The notes under the pieces are model-generated. The model worked only from the letters and a program-made list of their open reading frames with translations, ran no database searches and was not told the DNA's origin. This document shows, in pieces, positions 1 through 6,960 of a stretch of 64,000 bases of DNA; within the stretch, counting starts at the first letter, position 1, and every line of letters begins with the position of its first letter. The position numbers were made by a program, and so were the translations under genes. Source of the DNA: Acidobacteriaceae bacterium (GTDB taxonomy: Bacteria > Acidobacteriota > Terriglobia > Terriglobales > Acidobacteriaceae). Location: NCBI GenBank assembly GCA_035944135.1, contig DASZBM010000007.1:1-64000 (forward strand), given 5' to 3'.

Positions 1-1
1 G

Positions 2-277
2 TCGCGCGGCGGCAAGGGCGTCATCAACATGAAGGCCAACTCCAAGGTCGGCAAAGTCGTCAGCATCCAGCTCGTCGACGACACCACCGAGATGATGGTC
101 ATCAGCCAGTTCGGCAAAATCATCCGCATCGACACCAAGAGCGTCCGCGCCGCCGGCCGCTCCACCTCCGGCGTCCGCCTCTTGAATCTCGAAGCCGACG
201 ACAAAGTCGCCAGCGCCACCGTCATCCCACCCGAGGACCCCAAAACCAACGGCGAAAACGGCACGCTCGTGCAGTAA
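2..277 (+). CDS. gyrA: DNA gyrase subunit A, C-terminal end (partial)
   Basis: This is the last 91 codons of GyrA; the gene begins before the window, and the frame is already open at base 2. The residues match the final blades of the GyrA C-terminal beta-pinwheel, which wraps DNA so that gyrase can introduce negative supercoils. The typical blade text is visible: ISQFGKIIRID, followed by a conserved serine/arginine stretch and GVRLLNLEADDKVAS. It ends in an acidic tail. A strong terminator follows 14 bases after the stop. A second, diverged copy of the last 207 bases lies at 531-737. The identification is confident; only the start is missing. Confidence 0.95.
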   Translation, partial: SRGGKGVINMKANSKVGKVVSIQLVDDTTEMMVISQFGKIIRIDTKSVRAAGRSTSGVRLLNLEADDKVASATVIPPEDPKTNGENGTLVQ

Positions 278-290
278 CCGCCGCTTCAAA

Positions 291-319
291 GAGCGCAGCC
301 TCAGGGCTGCGCTCTTTTT
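291..319 (+). terminator. Rho-independent terminator of gyrA
   Basis: A perfect 10-bp stem (291-300 with 304-313) with a 3-base loop is followed by a run of five T. It lies 14 bases after the gyrA stop codon, so gyrA transcription very likely ends here and the duplicated fragment downstream is not co-transcribed. Confidence 0.85.
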
Positions 320-378
320 GTTGTCATTCCCGAAGGGAATCTGCGTCTCGCACTTCGGATCACAACCAAACCTGAAGG

Positions 379-398
379 GGCACGGCTTCAGCCGTGCC
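379..398. repeat. Palindrome with TTCA loop (REP-like)
   Basis: A perfect 8-bp inverted repeat (379-386 with 391-398) around the loop TTCA. A second palindrome with the same loop lies at 421-446. Neither has a T-tract, so they look like REP-type dispersed palindromes rather than terminators. They fill the gap between gyrA and its partial duplicate. Confidence 0.6.
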
Positions 399-420
399 AT
401 AAGACACCCCATAAACACCA

Positions 421-446
421 AAGGCTCGGGCTTCAGCCCGAGCCTT
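421..446. repeat. Second TTCA-loop palindrome
   Basis: The core is a perfect 9-bp stem (423-431 with 436-444) around TTCA, extended by two outer A-T pairs. The loop and the CTTCAG centre are the same as in the palindrome at 379-398, which suggests a common repeat family. Confidence 0.6.
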
Positions 447-475
447 CTCGCTCCCCACAACATCTTTACCGCGCC

Positions 476-517
476 GTCATCCTGAGCCGTAGGCGAAGGA
501 CCTCCGTATTTCGCCTG
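476..517. repeat. Dispersed acidobacterial repeat fragment
   Basis: This stretch carries GTCATCCTGAGC followed by GGCGAAGGACCTCC and TTTCGCCTGG. Variants of this sequence are, from general knowledge, very common between genes in acidobacterial genomes. It directly precedes the left edge of the gyrA duplicate (531), so it may mark the recombination junction. The assignment rests on recall of the motif, not on a search. Confidence 0.4.
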
Positions 518-530
518 GACCACTATGCCG

Positions 531-737
531 CTCGTCGACGACACCACCGAGATGATGGTCATCAGCCAGTTCGGCAAAATCATCCGCATCGACACCAGGA
601 GCGTCCGCGCCGCCGACCTCTCCACCTCCGGCGTCCGCCTCCTCAACCTCGAAGCCGACGACGAGGTCGCCACCGCCACCGTCATCCCACCCGAGGACCC
701 CAAAACCAACAGCGAAAACGGCACGCTTGTGCAGTAG
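531..737 (+). pseudogene. Duplicated 3' fragment of gyrA
   Basis: These 207 bases align without gaps to 71-277, the end of gyrA, with 12 mismatches by my count (about 94% identity). Both copies end at the same codon, TAA in the first and TAG in the second. Several changes alter residues (K to R, GR to DL, K to E, S to T, G to S), so this looks like the gyrA end of a related strain rather than a fresh copy. It opens with an ATG at 525 and could encode 70 residues. It lacks the rest of GyrA and any obvious ribosome binding site, so I treat it as a non-functional fragment. It separates gyrA from the low-GC cassette downstream. Confidence 0.85.
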
Positions 738-971
738 CCGAACTCCGCTCGAGCCGTGCCAAGAACCAAATGTGGAAATTAGGCTGCCTGGGGCCCTTAG
801 AATGAAAGGTTCCAAGGGGGCGATATCAAAGCACCAGCGACAGAAGTCGAAACCCTCGAAGCGAAACTGGGTTGTGACTGGCCCAACATCCGTGCCGCTA
901 GGGCCAACTCCCTCAAGAGACTGGAAGAGCTCGAGTCTGTAATCAAACCTTTCGAGAGTTCAGATCAGAGC

Positions 972-1895
972 GTGGTTGTATTCGGGTCGCTGGCACGAAG
1001 GGAATTGACCCCAGACAGCGACCTTGACTGGAGTCTGCTTCTCGACGGATCTTCGTCCCCCGAAGACCTAGAGACTGCTCACGACATAAGGGCAGCGCTG
1101 GAGGGGCTCGAGTTTAAAGCCCCAGGACAAGAGCAAACATTCGCCACTCTCGTCTCTAGCCACGATCTGATCAATTACATCGGCGGCCAAGATGACACCA
1201 ACGCGAACACAACGCGCCGCATCCTCCTCCTCTTAGAATCGACACCGATTTGTAGAGATGACGCTTATAACAGAGTCGTAAATAACCTATTCAAGAGATA
1301 TCTGAGCGAAGACTACGGACTATGGCATGGGTCCAAAGACTACAAGGTACCTCGATTCTTCCTGAACGATATCGCTCGCTACTGGCGCATGATGGCGGTA
1401 GATTTTGCTTACAAGCAACGAGCGAGAAATAACAAAGGATTTGCTCTACGGAACATCAAACTTCGCTTCTCACGAAAGCTGATTTTTCTAGTCGGCTTGA
1501 TGACCTGCTTCGAGTGCCATCTAGCCTTTTCAGAGGAGCAAAGGAACGAAATCTACGGTCACGACAAGGAGGTCGTAGCACCAGTAATCGAAAAGATTCG
1601 CGAATGTGTCGCGATCCCGCCGTTGGACTTACTGGCAAGAGTACTCTTGCGGTACCCGGAACACCAGATGTCAGCCAAGACTATTTTTGGTGCTTACGAG
1701 GAGTTCATTGGACTACTCGCCTGCGAGACGAAACGTCAGCGCCTCGAAAGGCTAAAACCTAAAGAGCTCGACAATGATGAAGTCTTCCGATACGGGCGAG
1801 ATATCAGCCATAGCTTTCAAAACGGTATAAGAGATATATTTCTCAAACCGGACAATGTGCTTGGGAAACTAACGATCGAATATGGGGTGTTCTGA
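972..1895 (+). CDS. Nucleotidyltransferase-fold protein
   Basis: The protein begins with the Pol-beta-type nucleotidyltransferase signature GSLARRELTPDSDLDW (residues 5-20), in which D17 and D19 would bind metal. The rest is a long, mainly helical region that I cannot assign. Enzymes of this fold transfer nucleotides to small molecules, proteins or RNA; the substrate here is unknown. The GTG at 972 is the first ordinary start in frame, but it lies only four residues before the GS motif. The frame is open back to 801, and its translation there (LEAKLG, then NSLKRLEELESVIKPF) looks like the missing N-terminal helix. An ATG at 802 sits one base out of frame, with a run of five G (816-820) between. 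A lost G or frameshift is therefore likely. GC is clearly below that of flanking genes. Its stop overlaps the next gene (TGATG). Confidence 0.7.
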   Translation: MVVFGSLARRELTPDSDLDWSLLLDGSSSPEDLETAHDIRAALEGLEFKAPGQEQTFATLVSSHDLINYIGGQDDTNANTTRRILLLLESTPICRDDAYNRVVNNLFKRYLSEDYGLWHGSKDYKVPRFFLNDIARYWRMMAVDFAYKQRARNNKGFALRNIKLRFSRKLIFLVGLMTCFECHLAFSEEQRNEIYGHDKEVVAPVIEKIRECVAIPPLDLLARVLLRYPEHQMSAKTIFGAYEEFIGLLACETKRQRLERLKPKELDNDEVFRYGRDISHSFQNGIRDIFLKPDNVLGKLTIEYGVF

Positions 1896-2608
1896 TGAAA
1901 CACATAGGTTTTTCTTCGGGAGCATTAGCATTAGGCAATTTCGATGCGGCTCTCGAGATCCTGCGTGATTTCGAAGTAGATTCGGTCGAACTCTCCGCCC
2001 TCAGGGCTCGAGAGGTAGAGGTTCTGATATCCGCACTGCCTCGCCTGGATCTGAGGCGGTACAGTTACGTTTCGTTTCACGCTCCGAGCGCGTTCGTAGA
2101 AAGCGAAGAAGATCTGCTGGCTCAGTACCTCTACTCACGTGTGCCGGACTCTTGGCCGATAGTTCTGCATCCCGATGCAATCTATGACTTCTCTATTTGG
2201 AGACGCTTCGGAAAGCGCCTCGCTATAGAAAACATGGACCGACGGAAACCGATTGGCCGCACTGTCGCTGAGCTTGCGAAAATCTTCGATCTACTTCCTG
2301 ATGCAAGATTCTGTTTCGATATCGGTCATGCAAGACAATGCGACGCTTCAATGACAGAGGCGTATTTCATGTTGAAAACATTCGGATCGAGAATAGTTCA
2401 AGTGCATGTCAGCGAGGTGAACAGTGCTAGCCAACATGAACGAGTCTCGTACGCGGCCAAGTTGGCCTTTCAAGAGGTCGTACCGTTGCTACCGCCGCAA
2501 GCTCCTTTAATTTTGGAAAGCCGAGCAAAGCCGAACGAGATTGCGGAGGAACTGAGGACAGTAAAAGAGTTATTCGAATCAGCCGATCTTGTCGCTGCGG
2601 TGGCATAG
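1895..2608 (+). CDS. TIM-barrel protein, xylose isomerase/AP endonuclease IV-like
   Basis: A 237-aa protein with the pattern of the sugar-isomerase/endonuclease IV superfamily. Candidate metal ligands appear in order at strand ends: H62 (FHAPS), H92 (LHPDA), E112 (IENMD), D142 and H145 (FDIGHAR), H171 (VHVSEV) and E208 (LILES). Such enzymes act on sugars, sugar phosphates or abasic DNA; this one is shorter than the usual 270-300 residues and the substrate cannot be read. Its ATG overlaps the stop of the nucleotidyltransferase gene by one base, so the two are translationally coupled and probably work together. Both share low GC, which suggests joint transfer. No third gene of the cassette is visible. 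Confidence 0.75.
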   Translation: MKHIGFSSGALALGNFDAALEILRDFEVDSVELSALRAREVEVLISALPRLDLRRYSYVSFHAPSAFVESEEDLLAQYLYSRVPDSWPIVLHPDAIYDFSIWRRFGKRLAIENMDRRKPIGRTVAELAKIFDLLPDARFCFDIGHARQCDASMTEAYFMLKTFGSRIVQVHVSEVNSASQHERVSYAAKLAFQEVVPLLPPQAPLILESRAKPNEIAEELRTVKELFESADLVAAVA

Positions 2609-2710
2609 CCGCTGGTTGCCCGCTCTGCCGAAGGCCGGAGTGAAGCGAAGCGAAACGACTGAACTGCCTTCCTTGAACAGCCCCTAACTGCCGGAAGAAC
2701 CCACGATCCT

Positions 2711-3376
2711 TCAGTTCGCCACCGGCGGCAAGGCTGTGTCGTCGCTGACATAGGCGTGCAGAGACGTCCCCTGCTTAATGTCGATATTCTTTCCATGCTT
2801 GATGAGCCCAATCGGCCCGAAGAGCACGGTGAGAACCACCGTACTCGTCGTCCCCGACTGTCCCTCTTTTCCCTTCGTCCCACGCAGGTGAACCTTCGTG
2901 TCTCCCACCTTCAAATAGTTCAGACGAATATCCAGCTGCCCGGGCTTGCCCATCATGCCCGAGTGCTCCGCATGCGCAACTTCGCCGACGGCCTTGCTTC
3001 CTTCCTTTGCTACAACGACGCCGTTCACCTTCAGGTCGTCAGAAAGCGTGAACATCACCGGATCACCCTCGGCAGCCGTCTTCGAACTGATGTCCTGGGC
3101 AAACTGAAGCGGCACGTCATCCCCGTCACGGAGCATGTAACGCCCATTCGCATCGGGTCCATTCAAAGCCACCGCAGCCACTACGGGTATAGCCGCGACG
3201 GTCGCCGCCTGAGGGCCAGGAGAAGTTGGCTGTGGGGGCATTGGAGCCGCGGCTGCGGGAGTAGCCGCATTCGTTTCTGTCCCGCCTTGGATCGTCAAAG
3301 GCGCTTGTGGCTTCTGCGCGACAACGGCAGAACTCGACACAAGGAGAACCGGCAGAAGGCTTGCGAAAGCTTTCAT
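2711..3376 (-). CDS. Exported protein of unknown function
   Basis: A 221-aa protein with a signal peptide (MKAFASLLPVLLVSSSAVVAQ), a Pro/Ala-rich linker to about residue 75, and a predicted beta-rich domain (RDGDDVPLQFAQDISSKTA, then VMFTLSDDLKVNG and VVAKEGSKAVGEV). It is probably periplasmic. I do not recognise the family. It is transcribed away from 3510-3968. The start region and the bases before it resemble those of the gene ending at 4606, although the mature proteins differ, so the promoter and signal-peptide block seems to have been duplicated. Confidence 0.75.
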   Translation of the reverse strand: MKAFASLLPVLLVSSSAVVAQKPQAPLTIQGGTETNAATPAAAAPMPPQPTSPGPQAATVAAIPVVAAVALNGPDANGRYMLRDGDDVPLQFAQDISSKTAAEGDPVMFTLSDDLKVNGVVVAKEGSKAVGEVAHAEHSGMMGKPGQLDIRLNYLKVGDTKVHLRGTKGKEGQSGTTSTVVLTVLFGPIGLIKHGKNIDIKQGTSLHAYVSDDTALPPVAN

Positions 3377-3509
3377 CTACACCTCAACTTTGTTCTTGAA
3401 ATCTGCGGAAGACTACGCCGTCTCGGTGTCGGACACAACACAATTCTTCCCCGCCGGGCGCCCATTCGCCGGGCCCCATCCCACGTCTAACCTCAGCGGG
3501 AGCCTCACC

Positions 3510-3968
3510 ATGATCCGCACGACTCTCCTGCTCGCCGCTGCAGCCGTCCTCATCCCCGCCGCTCACGCGCAAACTCCGCAGGACCCCTGTAGCCTCCTCA
3601 CGCCCGACCAGATCAAAGCCGTTATCAATTCGCCGGTCGAGCCCGGCCAACCGGGTGTTGCCAAAGGCTCCAACGAATGCACCTGGGGCGACGCCCACGG
3701 CGAGGACCGCGTCTACATCGCCCTCCGCCCCGCCGCCGACTTCCGCACCACCCGCACCAACCTCGAGAAGTCCGGCGTCCACCCCACCCCCGTCACCGGC
3801 CTCGGCGACGACGCCTTCTTCGTCTCCCCCGACGACTCTTCCTCAGCCCTCTACGTCCTCACCAAAAACCATCTGCTGCTCCTCACCGTCACCCTCCCCG
3901 ACGGCACCCAGCAGACCAATCAGGCCGCCGAAAAGTCCCTCGCCACCCAGATCCTCCCCAAACTCTAA
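3510..3968 (+). CDS. Small exported protein, paralogue of 4717-5169
   Basis: A 152-aa protein with a signal peptide ending at AHAQ. The mature part begins with CSLLTPDQIKAVI and contains two conserved cysteines (DPCSLL and NECTW), then GEDRVYIAL, VTGLGDDAFFVS and the C-terminus ILPKL. I chose the ATG at 3510 because the signal peptide starts there; the open frame before it is not protein-like. The gene at 4717 encodes a clear paralogue with the same cysteine pair and ending. The family is unknown to me. The two cysteines may form a disulfide in the periplasm. It is divergent from 2711-3376. Confidence 0.8.
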   Translation: MIRTTLLLAAAAVLIPAAHAQTPQDPCSLLTPDQIKAVINSPVEPGQPGVAKGSNECTWGDAHGEDRVYIALRPAADFRTTRTNLEKSGVHPTPVTGLGDDAFFVSPDDSSSALYVLTKNHLLLLTVTLPDGTQQTNQAAEKSLATQILPKL

Positions 3969-4120
3969 CCATCCGGAAAAGTAACCCCCCCACCCGTTAA
4001 CTCCCCTGAATCCAAGACTTTACCTGTAACTCCCCTGAATTCAAGAGTTTGCCCAAGAAGTCCAAGCCTAAGTCCAATCTCCTGAAGACTTTGCACAGAA
4101 ACCGGGGGGAGGGGGGGTAC

Positions 4121-4606
4121 CTACTTCTTCTCCACCGCCTTCTTCAAATGTCCCGCGCACTGATCGGCCCAGCCCAGATAGATATCACCCGGTCTCTCAT
4201 TGGAATCCACCCGGTGGAAGTTGCAGGCGAACACCTCGGTGCCCGTACGCGCATCCTTCATCGAAACGTTCGTACCCCCGCGCGTACTCAGGACCATCCC
4301 GGTAATGAACCCCCGTTTCTTCACGTGCGCTGAGCCAGACATCACGAAATCCGCGTCGGCGCGATCCTTCACGACCACAACCGGCACCTTCTTCTGAACG
4401 ATCGAGTCCGACAGAAGCTTGTCGAATCCATCCATCGGCTCAAGGAAGACCTTTGCCCCCGGAGCAAGTAGAGCAGCGGTCGGAACAGCTTCAGTGGAAG
4501 GCGTAGACGCCGTCGGTTGAGTCGAAGCCTCCTGAATCGGAGGCGTTTGGGCGAGCGATGTGGAACTCAACATAAGGAGCACCGCAAGAAGGCCTGTAGC
4601 TTTCAT
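4121..4606 (-). CDS. Exported protein of unknown function
   Basis: A 161-aa protein with signal peptide MKATGLLAVLLMLSSTSLAQ, a Thr/Pro-rich linker and a compact domain (KVFLEPMDGFDKLLSDSIVQKK, split here: VFLEPMDGF then FDKLLSDSI; VVVKDRADADFVMSGSAHVKK; DARTGTEVFACNF). The 'predicted from genome DADFVMSGS' look resembles proteins that sense or bind outer-envelope partners, but I assign no function. The open frame continues upstream to 4696; the ATG at 4606 is preferred because it opens the signal peptide. It is divergent from the paralogue gene at 4717, repeating the arrangement at 2711-3968. Confidence 0.7.
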   Translation of the reverse strand: MKATGLLAVLLMLSSTSLAQTPPIQEASTQPTASTPSTEAVPTAALLAPGAKVFLEPMDGFDKLLSDSIVQKKVPVVVVKDRADADFVMSGSAHVKKRGFITGMVLSTRGGTNVSMKDARTGTEVFACNFHRVDSNERPGDIYLGWADQCAGHLKKAVEKK

Positions 4607-4716
4607 GTGCACCTCGCATATGCGAAATCGGCGCAAGATTACGCCCGACAGCTCGCCGATACAACACCACTTCCGGGGTAAGACCTGAACCCGCATCTAA
4701 CCTCGCGGAGCACAAC

Positions 4717-5169
4717 ATGATCCGCACCTGCCTCGCCCTCGCCGCTGCCGCCACCCTCATCCCCGTCGCCGCGCGCGCACAAGCCCCCTGCAGCTTCCTC
4801 TCCCCTGACCAGGTCAAGGCCGTCGTCGGCGAGCCTGTAAACCCGGGCACCCCCGGCGGCTCCAAAGACTCCCCCGACTGCACCTGGAAGGACGCCAAGG
4901 GCGAGGACCGGGTCTACGTCAGCCTCAAATCGCGAGACACCTTCAACGTCACCCGCGCCCAGATGTCCAACACCGGCCGCCTCGCCTCCGTCACCGGTGT
5001 GGGCGAGGACGCCTTCTTCGTCTCCTCCGCCGCCGGCTCCGCGGCCTACCTGTACGCGCTCGGCAAGCACCACCTCCTGCTGCTCCAGGTGAACGTCCCC
5101 AACGCCAGCCGCCAGGACAACGAGGCCGCCGAGAAGGCCATCGCCAACGAAATCCTTCCCAAACTCTAG
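4717..5169 (+). CDS. Small exported protein, paralogue of 3510-3968
   Basis: A 150-aa protein with a signal peptide ending ARAQ, then APCSFLSPDQVKAVVGEP, a second cysteine in PDCTWKDAKGEDRVYV, VTGVGEDAFFVSS and a C-terminal EILPKL. Nearly every landmark is shared with the product of 3510-3968, so the two arose by duplication. Function is unknown. The next gene (DinB-like) starts 32 bases after the stop on the same strand and might be co-transcribed. Confidence 0.8.
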   Translation: MIRTCLALAAAATLIPVAARAQAPCSFLSPDQVKAVVGEPVNPGTPGGSKDSPDCTWKDAKGEDRVYVSLKSRDTFNVTRAQMSNTGRLASVTGVGEDAFFVSSAAGSAAYLYALGKHHLLLLQVNVPNASRQDNEAAEKAIANEILPKL

Positions 5170-5201
5170 CCGAGCATCCCTTCGCGCTTACAATCCAGGG
5201 C

Positions 5202-5774
5202 ATGCGCAAATCCCTGCTGTCTGTAGCTCTCCTCGTCGCCCTGCCGGTCAGTTTCGCCAGCGCGCAGTCGCCGCAGCCCAAACCCATGGATCTGCGCGCC
5301 GTGCTGCTTGAGCAGCTCCACTCCACCCACGACAAATCCGAGTGGTTCGTGTCCTTCGATACTGCTGTCGCCGGCCTCACGCCCGAGCAGGCCCGCTGGG
5401 TCCCGAAGGCAGGTGGGCCCGGCCAGATGCATTCCGTGGCCCAGCTCGTCGCCCACCTCATCTTCTGGAACGAGCAGTCTCTCGCCAAACTTAGAGGCCA
5501 GACGCCCGCTACCTACTCCGGCAACAACGAAGACACCTTCGTTGGCTACGACGTGAACCAGATCACTTCGACCGAGTGGTCCATCCTTATCGCGCGCTTC
5601 GACCACAACATGGCCGACCTTGAGCAGTGGGTCCAGTCCGCCAGCGACGCTGACCTCGCCCAGCACGCCTCCGGCATCGCCCACATAGGCACGCACAACG
5701 CCTACCACATCGGGGAAATCGTCTACGTCCGCAAGCTCCAGGGTTCATGGAACCCCGACAAGGGCGTCAAGTAG
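5202..5774 (+). CDS. Exported DinB-family protein
   Basis: A 190-aa protein with a signal peptide (MRKSLLSVALLVALPVSFASAQ) followed by a DinB/YfiT-type four-helix bundle. The expected metal-binding histidines are visible: one near LHSTHDK, one in QLVAHLIFWNE and one in NAYHIGEIVYVR. DinB-like proteins bind a divalent metal, and many catalyse thiol-dependent transfers, but the substrate here cannot be told. Export is less usual for the family but common in Acidobacteria. It lies just downstream of the small exported paralogue. Confidence 0.85.
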   Translation: MRKSLLSVALLVALPVSFASAQSPQPKPMDLRAVLLEQLHSTHDKSEWFVSFDTAVAGLTPEQARWVPKAGGPGQMHSVAQLVAHLIFWNEQSLAKLRGQTPATYSGNNEDTFVGYDVNQITSTEWSILIARFDHNMADLEQWVQSASDADLAQHASGIAHIGTHNAYHIGEIVYVRKLQGSWNPDKGVK

Positions 5775-5848
5775 ACAGGAGAAAGCCTCACCCGTTACCT
5801 CGGCTGAGTGCAACAATTTGTCGGTAATTCCTGTGGATGCACAAAAAT

Positions 5849-5871
5849 GGCCGCCCGAGAATCAGGCGGCC
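5849..5871. terminator. Inverted repeat, likely terminator
   Basis: A perfect 7-bp GC stem (5849-5855 with 5865-5871) lies between the converging DinB-like and PEP-CTERM genes. The bases before the stem are A-rich, giving a U-rich tail on the minus strand, so it probably ends transcription of the PEP-CTERM gene. Confidence 0.5.
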
Positions 5872-5887
5872 TCTGAAGGAAAAACAA

Positions 5888-6481
5888 CTAAAACGTAAAG
5901 CGGCGACGAACCACTCCAGCGATCCCAAACACTCCTGTTGCCAGTAGCGCCAGCGATCCTGGCTCCGGTGTCGCAGCGGCCGTCGACCCACCCGGCGCCC
6001 CGACGACGGTGGTCCCAGTCGTATCGTCCGTCAGCGTAAAGGTCAGGGAGTCAGTGCCATCGAAGTTCGGATCCGTCACCAGCCCATATCCCGGGTCAAA
6101 GTAGTAGATGTTGTAGTCTGTCCCATCCGCCGTGTCGAAAGAGAAGCCATTAAGATCCAGCGCCCCTCCGCTTGCGAGCGGGAAGAAGATGAAGTTGTCA
6201 TTGGGCGGATTCCCGGACGATGCCGACGGATAGATCCCCGGCGCCAACAGGCCGGCAATGGCAACACCATTCGCCGTACCTGAGACGGAGTTGATGAGAT
6301 ATTCCCCTGTTGTTCCAGTGGATGTAGCCGTGAACGTGCCGGATCCCGTGAAGTTGGTCGGTGTGGACCCAATGGTTCCCATGCCAGAGTAAGTGAAGTT
6401 GAATGTGTCAGCGAAGGCTGCCGGGCAAAGAAGCAGGGCAGCAACTGACATTCCGCAGAGAGACAGCAAACATCTCTTCAT
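5888..6481 (-). CDS. PEP-CTERM sorting-domain protein
   Basis: A 197-aa exported protein: signal peptide to about residue 24, a Gly/Thr/Ser-rich beta-type body, and a C-terminal PEP-CTERM signal (TPEPGSLALLATGVFGIAG followed by VRRRF). In known systems the exosortase EpsH/XrtA recognises the PEP motif and the hydrophobic helix, and the protein ends up on or outside the envelope. No exosortase gene lies in the window. The body contains many D/N/T repeats but no enzymatic motif that I recognise. Confidence 0.9.
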   Translation of the reverse strand: MKRCLLSLCGMSVAALLLCPAAFADTFNFTYSGMGTIGSTPTNFTGSGTFTATSTGTTGEYLINSVSGTANGVAIAGLLAPGIYPSASSGNPPNDNFIFFPLASGGALDLNGFSFDTADGTDYNIYYFDPGYGLVTDPNFDGTDSLTFTLTDDTTGTTVVGAPGGSTAAATPEPGSLALLATGVFGIAGVVRRRFTF

Positions 6482-6561
6482 ACAGGTCCCCCAGAACCAG
6501 TTCTTGAAAACACTCTGTTGAAGAAAGATGCTGCCCGCGGCAAATTGGGTATCTACACCGT

Positions 6562-6777
6562 TTAGCGGTGCAATTTAGATATCAGGTACAGCGCTGCCGA
6601 GAGCAGAATGCTCAGCACGATGCATGTGCCCAAGGGAAACCACACCTGAACATTGCGTCCGCGATACACAACGTCGCCGGGCATGCGACCAGGTCCAAGC
6701 CCGACACGCTCCAGCAGCAGCACGACCACTCCTGCCACGACGAGTGCGACCCCGATCCCGATGAGCAGCTTACCCAT
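6562..6777 (-). CDS. DUF2905 small membrane protein
   Basis: A 71-aa inner-membrane protein with two hydrophobic helices and the conserved loop LGRMPGD-like text (GLGPGRMPGDVVYRGRNV) between them, the hallmark of DUF2905. Function is unknown. The ATG at 6777 is chosen over the one at 6792 because an AGGAGA ribosome site sits four bases before it. Confidence 0.85.
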   Translation of the reverse strand: MGKLLIGIGVALVVAGVVVLLLERVGLGPGRMPGDVVYRGRNVQVWFPLGTCIVLSILLSAALYLISKLHR

Positions 6778-6960
6778 GCGCTCTCCTGCCATTCATTAGA
6801 CTCCGGAGTGCCCGTCAGGAAGTAAAGGGCTTTGCTGCCATATGCAATCGGCGCTAGGATAAGGGTCCTCCTCCTGGAATGTCGGCCGGAGCCGGCCCTG
6901 CCTCTACATCTTCGAACGTGGGCTCCCTTTTAGAGGCGAAAGCTCAGAATCGAGGTTCGT

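Noticed and set aside
525-737. Duplicate gyrA fragment as a functional small gene
   Set aside because: It holds only part of a pinwheel blade set, has no good ribosome site and lies after a strong terminator.
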